Assembly: GCF_029076845.1 (NCBI RefSeq)
Contig: NZ_JARESE010000015.1
Span: forward strand, 186,001 to 250,000
Length of the DNA stretch: 64,000 nt
Origin: Novosphingobium album (ex Liu et al. 2023)
Lineage (GTDB): Bacteria > Pseudomonadota > Alphaproteobacteria > Sphingomonadales > Sphingomonadaceae
Direction of reading: 5' to 3'
Of this stretch, positions 52,282-59,709 are shown one piece after another. The notes under the pieces were generated by a model, which was given only the letters and a program-made list of their open reading frames with translations, did no database searches and was not told the DNA's origin. Position 1 is the stretch's first letter. Every line of letters begins with the position of its first letter. A program made the translations under genes and the position numbers.

Positions 52282-52824
52282 ATGGCTGAACCGTTCCTCG
52301 GACAAATCACGCTGTTCTCGTTCGTCTTTGCGCCCAAGGGCTGGGCGCTGTGCAACGGGCAGCTTCTGTCGATCAATCAGAACCAGGCCTTGTTCTCGCT
52401 GCTGGGGACGACTTACGGCGGTGACGGCCGGGTCAATTTCGCGCTGCCCGACTTGCGCGGTCGCGTGCCGATGCACACGGGGTCAGGGCATACCCTGGGC
52501 GAGCGGGCGGGCGAGCAGGCGCACACGCTGACCATCCAGGAACTGCCGGTCCACATGCACACGCTCAGTGCCTATGGCGGCACCGCGACGCCGGGCGCCG
52601 CGGCGACGCCGCCGACCGGCAACAGCCTGGCGCAGGCCTATGCGGTCCAGCCCGGCGGCGCGACCACCCCGGTTTCGCGCTTCAGCAACGCATCGCCCAA
52701 CGGCGCGCTCAATGCCGCGGCGATCGGCGGGATCGGCGGCAGCCAGCCCCACCAGAACATGCAGCCGTTCGTCACGCTCAGCTTCTGCATCGCGCTTCAG
52801 GGTATTTTCCCGTCGCAGAATTGA
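52282..52824 (+). CDS. Tail-collar-domain (MdpB-like) protein 3
   Basis: The third 180-residue paralogue, 42 bp after the second. FLGQITLFSFVFAPKGWALC, LFSLLGTTYGGDGRVNFALP and the end GGSQPHQNMQPFVTLSFCIA then LQGIFPS are conserved; the centre is Ala/Pro/Thr-rich. The three genes are co-directional with short gaps and likely form one transcript with the DUF6916-like gene that follows. Confidence 0.9.
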   Translation: MAEPFLGQITLFSFVFAPKGWALCNGQLLSINQNQALFSLLGTTYGGDGRVNFALPDLRGRVPMHTGSGHTLGERAGEQAHTLTIQELPVHMHTLSAYGGTATPGAAATPPTGNSLAQAYAVQPGGATTPVSRFSNASPNGALNAAAIGGIGGSQPHQNMQPFVTLSFCIALQGIFPSQN

Positions 52825-52919
52825 TCACAGGCCTATTGCCGGGCGCCCGCCAGGGGCGCAAACGATAACAAGAGAGCGGGGCCATGGCGGACCTCGCGGG
52901 TCGATTGGAAGGAAAGTTC

Positions 52920-53396
52920 ATGGCTGACCTCGTGTCGCTCCTCTCGCGCCGCAGCATCCTGGCAACCATGGCCGGCGGCGCCGCGACGGTGGGAACCTAT
53001 GCCGCAACCAACGGCGGCAGCGGGTTTTCCACCGACGCGGTCGATGCCTTCTTCAGCAAGGGCAAGGTCAGCAGCGGCCGCGCGGTGAAGCTGGATACGG
53101 CCGAAGTGGCGGACTGGCGGGCGCAGATCGGCACGCTGTTCACGCTGGAAACCGGCCATGTCCTGAAGCTGGGCAGCGTTGCCGAATTCGCCGATTCCGA
53201 TGGCCCGCCGCCGCAGGGCCTGCGCAAGAAGGCGTTCGTCGCGCGCTTCGATCAGGTGTCCACGCTCCTGTCGCGCGGCGTGCCCGAGGCGGACCGCATC
53301 TATCGCGTGTCGCACCCCCAGGGCGGAACCTTCAGCATCTTCCTGAGCGCGGGCGATATCGCCAACCCGAGGCAGAAGCTCGCGGTCTTCGGCTAA
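52920..53396 (+). CDS. DUF6916-like protein with N-terminal twin-Arg-like segment
   Basis: A 158-residue protein. The start ATG 52920 has GGAAGG 7 nt upstream; ATG 52884 would add 12 residues. Residues 8-30 contain LLSRRSILATMAGGAATVGT, a Tat-like signal with SRRSI. The C-terminal 90 residues (IGTLFTLETGHVLKLGSV to GGTFSIFLSAGD) resemble the DUF6916 family and the small protein at 54382-54663. Families of this kind occur next to tail-collar genes. Function unknown. Confidence 0.7.
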   Translation: MADLVSLLSRRSILATMAGGAATVGTYAATNGGSGFSTDAVDAFFSKGKVSSGRAVKLDTAEVADWRAQIGTLFTLETGHVLKLGSVAEFADSDGPPPQGLRKKAFVARFDQVSTLLSRGVPEADRIYRVSHPQGGTFSIFLSAGDIANPRQKLAVFG

Positions 53397-53401
53397 GCGC
53401 G

Positions 53402-53923
53402 ATGCCGCCGCCGATCGCGAGCGCGGCCGGCTTCGGCATATCCTATCGCGCCCTGGCCGATGCAGACTTGCCGTTCATCGCCGAACTCTATGCCTCCACC
53501 CGGCGCGAGGAAGTCGCGCGGACCGGCTGGCCCGAAGCCATGCGCGAAGCGTTCCTCAGGCAGCAGCACGAAGCGCAGCATCGCCATTACACGCAGCATT
53601 ACACCGATGCCGAGTGGCTGGTGATCGAGGCGCGGGGGGAGCCGATCGGGCGGCTCTACCTGCTGCCGGGGGCGAGCAACCTGCACATCGTCGATATCTC
53701 GCTGCTCCCGGTCCATCGCGGGGCGGGGCTGGGCGGCGCGATCCTGGCGGACGTGATCGCCATGGCCGGCGCGGCGGGCCAGACCGTGTCGATCCATGTC
53801 GAAAAGACCAATCCGGCCCGCCGGCTCTATGCGCGGCTGGGCTTCGCGATGATCGCGGACCGCGGCGTGCACGACCTGATGCGGACCGCCGCGCCGGCTA
53901 GCCCGGACTTGACAGCTTCATGA
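53402..53923 (+). CDS. GNAT-family N-acetyltransferase
   Basis: A 173-residue GNAT protein, 5 bp after the DUF6916-like gene. The acetyl-CoA-binding motif A is in ISLLPVHRGAGLGGAILADV (R/Q-x2-G-x-G/A type) and motif B in EKTNPARRLYARLGF. Its last 26 bp overlap the 3' end of the convergent SMR gene. Being directly downstream of the collar operon it may be co-transcribed; the substrate is unknown. Confidence 0.88.
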   Translation: MPPPIASAAGFGISYRALADADLPFIAELYASTRREEVARTGWPEAMREAFLRQQHEAQHRHYTQHYTDAEWLVIEARGEPIGRLYLLPGASNLHIVDISLLPVHRGAGLGGAILADVIAMAGAAGQTVSIHVEKTNPARRLYARLGFAMIADRGVHDLMRTAAPASPDLTAS

Positions 53924-54218
53924 GCGCCAGCCCGCTCACGATCAGCAGGGCCGCGCCGATCCGCAGGGGGCTCGCCTGCTCGCCAAGCACGATCACGCCG
54001 GCCAGGAACGCGCCAACCGCCCCTATCCCGGTCCAGATGGTATAGGACGTGCCAAGCGGAAGCGAGCGCATGGCAATCGACAGCAGCGCGAAGCTGGCGA
54101 TCATCGCGACGATCGTGATGACCGACGGCACAATCCGGGAGAAGCCCTGGGACTGCTTCATGTAGAAGGCCCAGACGACTTCCAGCACACCGGCAATCGC
54201 AAGATAGATCCAGGCCAC
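53898..54218 (-). CDS. SMR-family exporter, SugE/Gdx-like
   Basis: A 106-residue four-helix small multidrug resistance protein. The conserved Glu is in GVLEVVWAFYMKQSQGF, and SLPLGTSYTIWTGIGAVGAF matches the SugE/Gdx subgroup more than EmrE (Lys and Gly-Phe after helix 1). Gdx proteins export guanidinium in exchange for protons. No guanidine riboswitch was recognised in the 160 bp upstream, so the substrate stays open. Confidence 0.88.
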   Translation of the reverse strand: MAWIYLAIAGVLEVVWAFYMKQSQGFSRIVPSVITIVAMIASFALLSIAMRSLPLGTSYTIWTGIGAVGAFLAGVIVLGEQASPLRIGAALLIVSGLALMKLSSPG

Positions 54219-54381
54219 GGCAGCCTCCCCGAGAACTGCCGGGCCGTCCCGGTCTTGATACCCTGAGCGGGGGGCGGGAACGTGATCTCCGCTCGGATGA
54301 TCTAGGCCGGATCGGCCGCGCGTTCAACTGCCGCCGGCCTCTTCAGGCACGGTCCATCGGTTCGCCGCCGGGGGGCGCCGC

Positions 54382-54663
54382 CTAGTTGAAGATCGCCTCG
54401 TAGGTGGTCCCCCGTGGCCCGCTGGCGACGGGGACGATGAAGATGTCGAAGCTTTCGCCGTCCCGCTCCAGCGCGTAGATCGCTTGCGGCAGGATCGGCT
54501 GTTGCGGCCCGACGAATTCGAGCCGGAACGACCCGCCCGAGCGGCCCGCGCCGGCGAGTTCCTCGGCCTTGGCGAGTTGCAGTTCGCACGCCTCCTCGCC
54601 CAGCCGCAGGCGATAGCTGCGGCCGCTGCCCCCGGCGAAGTCTTCCCACGTCAGCGCGCGCAT
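54382..54663 (-). CDS. Small DUF6916-like protein
   Basis: A 93-residue protein starting MRALTWEDFAGGSGRSYRL with GGGGAG 8 nt upstream of ATG 54663. The end is SFDIFIVPVASGPRGTTYEA then IFN. It matches in outline (F-x-L-x-L-G, then FRLEF.GP..P.LPQAIYAL) the DUF6916 family and the C-terminal half of the protein at 52920-53396, but lacks the Tat-like signal. It lies near but on the opposite strand from the collar operon. Function unknown. Confidence 0.75.
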   Translation of the reverse strand: MRALTWEDFAGGSGRSYRLRLGEEACELQLAKAEELAGAGRSGGSFRLEFVGPQQPILPQAIYALERDGESFDIFIVPVASGPRGTTYEAIFN

Positions 54664-54851
54664 CGCATTGCTCCCCAAAAAGCCGTTCCGTCCCGATCCT
54701 TAGGGGCAAAGCGCCAGCGCCTCAATCGGGCGCGTGCGGCGGCCAGCCGGCGGCAAGTGGCCCTTTTGCGTGATGTACGCTCATTTTTGCAATGATCCGT
54801 GCGGTTGATTGCGTTTGATCGGTAGGGGATTAACGGGCAGGTACTGGGCCC

Positions 54852-56018
54852 ATGCGACGCCCGTCGTTCCTCCCGTCCGTCGACCCGTTCCTGCTGTGGC
54901 TGATCTCGGTCGTGGCGGCGGCGTCGCTGCTGCCCGTGCGCGGCGCCGCGGCGGAAGCGTTCGGCCTTCTCGCCGATCTGGCGATCGCGCTGCTGTTCTT
55001 CCTCCATGGCGCCAAGCTTTCGCGGCAGGCGATCGTGCAGGGGATCGGCAACTGGCGGCTGCATGGGCTGGTGCTGGCATCGACTTACCTGCTGTTTCCC
55101 GCCGCCGGCCTGGCGACCGCGCGGCTGGCGGCGGGCTGGATCAATCCGCTGCTGGTGTCCGGGCTGCTGTTCCTCACGCTGCTGCCGTCCACCGTGCAAT
55201 CGTCGATCGCGTTTACCGCGATGGCGCGCGGCAATGTCGCGGCGGCGGTGTGCAGCGCCTCGCTGTCCAACCTGCTGGGCATCCTGCTGACGCCGCTGCT
55301 GGTGGGCCTGTTCCTGCAGACCGGCAAGGGCGGCGCCGGGTCTGACTGGCAGGCGGTGCAAAGCATCGTCACGCAGTTGCTGCTGCCGTTCCTGGCGGGG
55401 CATTTCCTGCGCCCGCTGATCGGCGGCTTTGTCGATCGCAACAAGAAGATCCTGATGCCGGTCGATCGCGGCTCGATCCTGCTGGTGGTCTATTCCGCCT
55501 TCAGCGCGGCGGTGGTGAACGGCATCTGGCATATCCTGGACCTGTCGGACCTTGTCGTGCTGCTGGTGCTCAGCGCGGCGATCCTCGCGGTGATCATGGC
55601 GGTCAACGTCGCGGCGGCGCGGCTGGCCGGGCTGTCGCGCGAGGATGCGGTGGTGCTGCTGTTCTGCGGTTCTAAGAAGAGCCTGGTCTCGGGCGTGCCG
55701 ATGGCGGGCGCGCTGTTCGCGCCGGCGCAAGTGGGCATGATCGTGCTGCCGCTGATGATCTTCCACCAGCTCCAGCTGTTCGTCTGCGCCTGGCTGGCGG
55801 CGCGTTTCGCCCGGCAATACGATCTGGCGCAGGCCGCCGCCGCGCCGGCCGGGCCCGATGCCGCGATCCCGCGCACCCCTGCGGCGATCGCGGCGGCTGC
55901 GGCGGTGCAGGGGCTGGCGGTCCCCGATGCCTGCGCGCCGGGGGTGGCGGCCAATCTGGACCTGCTGGCGCGCCATGCCGAGCGCCTGCGCGCCGCGCCG
56001 GAGGCGGACGGCGCATGA
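54852..56018 (+). CDS. SBF-like bile acid:sodium symporter family transporter fused to an HpxX/AtzG-like domain
   Basis: A 388-residue protein. Residues 1-320 are a membrane domain with about ten helices of the SBF-like (bile acid:sodium symporter, PF13593 type) group: FFLHGAKLSRQAI, LLPSTVQSSIAFTAMARGN and FCGSKKSLVSGVPMAGALF are family motifs. After a short Ala/Pro linker, residues 340-388 (RTPAAIAAAAAVQGLAVPD then PGVAANLDLLARHAERL) resemble the DUF4089 domain of AtzG and HpxX, small adaptor subunits of AtzE/HpxY amidases. The next gene, overlapping by 4 bp, encodes exactly such an amidase. Such a fusion would bind the amidase to the transporter at the membrane. The symporter call is firm; the adaptor call rests on pattern matching. 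First gene of the ureide operon. Confidence 0.88.
   Translation: MRRPSFLPSVDPFLLWLISVVAAASLLPVRGAAAEAFGLLADLAIALLFFLHGAKLSRQAIVQGIGNWRLHGLVLASTYLLFPAAGLATARLAAGWINPLLVSGLLFLTLLPSTVQSSIAFTAMARGNVAAAVCSASLSNLLGILLTPLLVGLFLQTGKGGAGSDWQAVQSIVTQLLLPFLAGHFLRPLIGGFVDRNKKILMPVDRGSILLVVYSAFSAAVVNGIWHILDLSDLVVLLVLSAAILAVIMAVNVAAARLAGLSREDAVVLLFCGSKKSLVSGVPMAGALFAPAQVGMIVLPLMIFHQLQLFVCAWLAARFARQYDLAQAAAAPAGPDAAIPRTPAAIAAAAAVQGLAVPDACAPGVAANLDLLARHAERLRAAPEADGA
55872..56015 (+). other. DUF4089 (HpxX/AtzG)-like domain in the transporter tail
   Basis: The last 48 or so residues of the transporter carry GLAVPDACAPGVAANLDLLA, the short core pattern G-L-x-[IL]-P...PGVAANL..L seen in DUF4089 proteins. They are continuous with the transporter frame; no separate start codon with a ribosome-binding site was seen. 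Usual AtzG/HpxX proteins are free polypeptides of 60-70 residues. Confidence 0.7.
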
Positions 56019-57352
56019 TGTCCGCGCTGGAGATCGCGGCGGCGGTGCGGACCGGCCGGATCAGCGCCGCGCACGCGATCGAGCAATGCCTGGCGGAGCT
56101 GGCGCAAGGCGATCGCCCGCTGCTGGCGGTGACGCGGCTGCTGGCCGATCGCGCCCGGCAAGAGGCCGCCCAGGTTGATGCCGCGATCGCCGCCGGGCGC
56201 GATCCCGGCCCGCTGGCGGGCGTGCCTTACGGCGTCAAGGACCTGTTCGATGTCGCCGGCCTGCCGACCACGGCGGGATCGGCGATCCATGCGCAGGCGC
56301 CGCCCGCCGCCCACGATGCCGAGGCGATCGCGCGGCTGCGCGCGGCGGGCGCGGTGCTGGTCGCCACGCTCAACATGGATGAGTTCGCCTATGGCTTCGC
56401 GACGATCAACGCGACGCACGGCACCACGCGCAACCCGCACGATATCGCGCGGCTGGCCGGCGGTTCCTCGGGCGGCTCGGCAGCGGTGGTGGCGGCCGGG
56501 CTGTTGCCGCTCTCGCTGGGGTCGGACACTAATGGATCGGTGCGCGTTCCCGCCAGCCTGACCGGCGTCTATGGCCTCAAGCCCACGCATGGCGGCTTGC
56601 CGATGGGGGGCGTGTTCCCCTTCGCCGAAAGCTTCGACGATGTCGGGCCGTTCGCGCGCTCGGTCGCGGATTTGCAGGCCTGCTGGGAAGTGCTCGCCGG
56701 CCGGACGGTGGCGGCGGCCGGGCCGTTCCGCGTCGGCCGGCTGGGCGGGCGTTTCCGCGAGAATGCCGATCCCGACCAGATCGCCGCGATCGACGCCATC
56801 GCCCCCGGCGCGCCTCTGGTGGATTTGCCCGATATCGCCCGCGCCCGCTCGGCCGCGTTCCTCATCACAGCTTATGAAGGCGGCCGGCTGCACCGGGCCG
56901 CGCTGGCCCGCGATGCCATGGCCTTCGATCCGGCGACGCGCGACCGGCTGCTGGCGGGTGCGCTGCTGCCCGATGCGCTTTACCAGGAAGCGCAGGCCTT
57001 CCGCCGCGCCTTTCGCGAACGCATCGCCGCGCTGGTCGCCGAGTTCGACGTGCTGCTGGCGCCGGCGACCCCTTGCGTCGCGCCGCCCATCGCCGATCCG
57101 CGCATTCTGATCGACGGCGCGATGGTGCCCGCCCGCGCGGACCTTGGCATTCATACCCAGCCGATCAGCTTCACCGGCCTGCCGGCGCTTTCGGTCCCGC
57201 TGCACCGGCCGGGACGATTGCCGCTGGGGTTGCAGCTGATCGGCGGGCCGGATGGGGAGCCGGCGCTGTTCCGCTTCGCCGCCGGGCTGGAGGAACGGGG
57301 CGTAATCGGGGCGAGTACGCCGTTCGGGGCGACACAGGGGGCACAAGCGTGA
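56015..57352 (+). CDS. AtzE/HpxY-family amidohydrolase
   Basis: A 445-residue amidase-signature enzyme. The catalytic Lys is in VPYGVKDLFDVAGLPTTAGS, and the Ser-cisSer region is ARLAGGSSGGSAAVVAAGL; GSDTNGSVRVPASLTGVYGL completes the triad area. FAYGFATINATHGTTRNPHD and VFPFAESFDDVGPFARSVAD are features of the AtzE group (biuret/1-carboxybiuret hydrolase) to which HpxY of oxalurate breakdown belongs. It overlaps the transporter by 4 bp and shares one base with the permease start. With HpxW-like and ureide genes downstream I favour an oxalurate or related ureide as substrate; not proven. Confidence 0.88.
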   Translation: MMSALEIAAAVRTGRISAAHAIEQCLAELAQGDRPLLAVTRLLADRARQEAAQVDAAIAAGRDPGPLAGVPYGVKDLFDVAGLPTTAGSAIHAQAPPAAHDAEAIARLRAAGAVLVATLNMDEFAYGFATINATHGTTRNPHDIARLAGGSSGGSAAVVAAGLLPLSLGSDTNGSVRVPASLTGVYGLKPTHGGLPMGGVFPFAESFDDVGPFARSVADLQACWEVLAGRTVAAAGPFRVGRLGGRFRENADPDQIAAIDAIAPGAPLVDLPDIARARSAAFLITAYEGGRLHRAALARDAMAFDPATRDRLLAGALLPDALYQEAQAFRRAFRERIAALVAEFDVLLAPATPCVAPPIADPRILIDGAMVPARADLGIHTQPISFTGLPALSVPLHRPGRLPLGLQLIGGPDGEPALFRFAAGLEERGVIGASTPFGATQGAQA

Positions 57353-58761
57353 TGCAGACACAGGCAATACCGATCGATCCGGGGGCGGATGCTACCGGAG
57401 CCCCGCCGCCGCCGCCGCCATCGCCCCCGCCGCCGCCTTCGGGCGCGCTCGATCGCTATTTCTCGCTGACCGCGCGCGGCACCACCGCGCGCACCGAAGT
57501 GCTGGCGGGCATGACCACGTTCCTGACGATGGCCTATATCGTGCTGGTCAATCCCGCGATCCTGGGCACGGCCGGGCTGCCGGTGGCATCGGTGGCGGCG
57601 GCGACGTGCTTTGCCGCCGCTTTCGCCTCGATCATGATGGGGCTGGTCGCCAACACGCCGCTGGCGCTGGCGCCGGGCATGGGGCTCAACGCCTATTTCA
57701 GCTTCACCGTGGTGCAGCAGATGGGCGTGCCCTGGCCGGTGGCGCTGGGCTGCGTGTTCATCTCTGGCGTGGCTTTCCTGTTCCTGACGCTCACCGGCGT
57801 GCGCCAGCTTATCGTCGCTTCGATCCCGCATTACCTGTTCGCGGCCGTGGCGGGCGGGATCGGCCTGTTCATCGGCTTCATCGGCTTCAAGGACGCGGGC
57901 ATCGTCGTGGCCAATCCGGCGACCTTCGTGGCGCTGGGCGATCTCAAGGCGCCGGGCGCGGCGCTGGCGCTGTTCGGGCTGGCGCTGATCGGCGCGCTCA
58001 GCGTGTGGAACGTGCGCGGGGCGATGCTGGTGGGCATCGTCGTGACCACGCTGGTCGGCTGGCTGACCGGGCAAGTGCAGATCAAGCCCGAACCCTATGA
58101 GCTTTCGGCGCTGACCGGGACCGCCTTCAAGCTGGACCTGCCGGGCGTCTTCGGCCTTACCGGCAGCCATGGCCTGGGCCTGCTGGAAATCCTGTTCGTC
58201 TTCCTCTTCGTCGATCTGTTCGACAATATCGGCACCCTCGTCGCCGTCACCAAGCGGGCCGGGCTGATGGACGCGCAAGGACGCATTCCCGCGCTCAACC
58301 GCATCCTCATCACCGATGCCACCGCTACCATTATCGGCTCGATGGCGGGCACCAGCACTGTCACCAGCTATGTCGAAAGCGCGGCCGGCGTGCAGGCGGG
58401 CGGGCGCACCGGGCTGACCGCGATCGTCACCGGGCTGCTGTTCCTGGCGATGATGTTCGTGGCGCCTTACGCGCAAGTGATCCCGCTGGCCGCCACCGCG
58501 CCCGCGCTGATCATCGTGGGCGGGCTGATGCTGCTGCCGCTGACCGAGGTGGAATGGGAAGATCCGCTTTCGGCGATCCCCGCCTTCCTCACCGTGGCGA
58601 TGATCCCGCTCACCTTCTCGATCGCCAATGGCCTGGCCTTTGGCATCACCGCCCATGCCGCGCTCAAGCTGGTGCGCGGCACGATCAGGAAAAGCGACTG
58701 GTTCCTGCTGGTGCTGGCGCTGCTGTTCGTGGCCCGGTTCGTGTGGATGGGGGCCGCCTGA
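57352..58761 (+). CDS. NCS2-family purine permease (AzgA-like)
   Basis: A 469-residue permease of the AzgA (hypoxanthine/guanine/adenine) branch of NCS2 with about 12-14 helices. NTPLALAPGMGLNAYFSF and GTSTVTSYVESAAGVQAGGR are the branch signatures. An unusual N-terminal stretch of about 14 prolines (residues 18-31) precedes the first conserved segment SGALDRYFSL. Start ATG 57352 overlaps the amidase stop by one base. It imports purine bases for the catabolic steps encoded here. Confidence 0.93.
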   Translation: MQTQAIPIDPGADATGAPPPPPPSPPPPPSGALDRYFSLTARGTTARTEVLAGMTTFLTMAYIVLVNPAILGTAGLPVASVAAATCFAAAFASIMMGLVANTPLALAPGMGLNAYFSFTVVQQMGVPWPVALGCVFISGVAFLFLTLTGVRQLIVASIPHYLFAAVAGGIGLFIGFIGFKDAGIVVANPATFVALGDLKAPGAALALFGLALIGALSVWNVRGAMLVGIVVTTLVGWLTGQVQIKPEPYELSALTGTAFKLDLPGVFGLTGSHGLGLLEILFVFLFVDLFDNIGTLVAVTKRAGLMDAQGRIPALNRILITDATATIIGSMAGTSTVTSYVESAAGVQAGGRTGLTAIVTGLLFLAMMFVAPYAQVIPLAATAPALIIVGGLMLLPLTEVEWEDPLSAIPAFLTVAMIPLTFSIANGLAFGITAHAALKLVRGTIRKSDWFLLVLALLFVARFVWMGAA

Positions 58762-59705
58762 TGGGCCGTTTGCGCGCGCTGTTCTGGGCGGTGCTGGCGC
58801 TGGCCTGCGTGCCGGGGCCGGCCCGGGCCCATGCCGAACGGCTCGATACGACGCCGCGCACGCTGGTGATGACGGCGTACGAGCCCGAATGGAACGCGCT
58901 GGCCCACGCGGTGCAGCAGCCACGGGAATACCGGATCAACGGCATGACCTACACCGCCGGCGTGCTGGAGGGCAAACCCGTGCTGCTGATGCAGAGCGGC
59001 GTTTCCATGGTCAACGCGGCGATGAACACGCAGCTCGTGCTCGATCGCTTCACCGTCAAGCGCATCGTCTTTTCGGGCATTGCCGGCGGGGTCGATCCCG
59101 GCCTGTCGATCGGCGACGTGATCGTGGCCGAGGACTGGGCGCAGTATCTGGAAGTCTCCTTCGCGCGCAAGACCCGGAAGGGCTGGCTCCCGCCCGAGCC
59201 GGTCGATCCCGGGGCGCCGGGCAACTGGGAATTCATGTTCCCGCGCGGCGTGCGCGTGGGCAATGCCGCCACGCCGCCCGGCCGGCACTACACATTCGCG
59301 ATGGACCCGGACTTGCTGGCGCTGGCCCGCAAGCTCGCGCCGACGATCGCCATGGCGCGCTGCGTGCCGCCATCGGCCACCGCGCTGCCCGGATCGGAAC
59401 TGTGCCTGCCGCGCGATCCCAGGGTGGTGGTCGGCGGCACCGGGGTGAGCGCGGGAGTCTTCGCCGACAACGCCCGGTTCCGCAAATACTTGCATTCGCA
59501 ATGGAAAGCGCGCGTTCTGGACATGGAAAGCGCCGCCGTGGCGCAAGTCGCCTTTGCCAACCAGGTGCCGGCGATCGTCTTTCGCAGCCTGTCCGATCTG
59601 GCCGGCGGCGACCGGGAAAAGAACATGGAGGACACGTTCGAACATCTCGCCTCGGTCAATTCGGCGCATGTCGTGCGCGCCTTCCTCGCGGCGCTGCCGG
59701 ACTGA
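58761..59705 (+). CDS. Exported nucleoside phosphorylase/MTA-SAH nucleosidase-like protein
   Basis: A 314-residue protein of the PNP/UDP phosphorylase fold. Residues 1-23 are a signal peptide (RLRALFWAVLALACVPGPARA). Family motifs: YEPEWNAL, FSGIAGGVDPGLSIGDVIV, VLDMESAAVAQVA and RSLSDLAGGD with the catalytic Asp. An insertion (about 140-220) distinguishes it from cytosolic MtnN. Export suggests it releases bases from nucleosides in the periplasm, which the preceding permease (sharing one base with this gene) could take up. Nucleosidase versus phosphorylase activity is not decided by sequence. Confidence 0.87.
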   Translation: MGRLRALFWAVLALACVPGPARAHAERLDTTPRTLVMTAYEPEWNALAHAVQQPREYRINGMTYTAGVLEGKPVLLMQSGVSMVNAAMNTQLVLDRFTVKRIVFSGIAGGVDPGLSIGDVIVAEDWAQYLEVSFARKTRKGWLPPEPVDPGAPGNWEFMFPRGVRVGNAATPPGRHYTFAMDPDLLALARKLAPTIAMARCVPPSATALPGSELCLPRDPRVVVGGTGVSAGVFADNARFRKYLHSQWKARVLDMESAAVAQVAFANQVPAIVFRSLSDLAGGDREKNMEDTFEHLASVNSAHVVRAFLAALPD

Positions 59706-59709
59706 GCCG

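Noticed and set aside
51142-52824. Prophage or phage tail cluster
   Set aside because: Only collar-domain genes are present; no capsid, terminase, tape measure, integrase or lysis genes nearby, so a phage origin is not supported in this window.
53898-53923. 26-bp overlap of convergent GNAT and SMR genes as a regulatory device
   Set aside because: Short tail-to-tail overlaps are common in compact genomes; nothing further points to regulation.
53930-54380. Guanidine riboswitch upstream of the SugE-like gene
   Set aside because: No conserved ACGR-type guanidine riboswitch core was recognised in the upstream stretch, so I did not annotate one.
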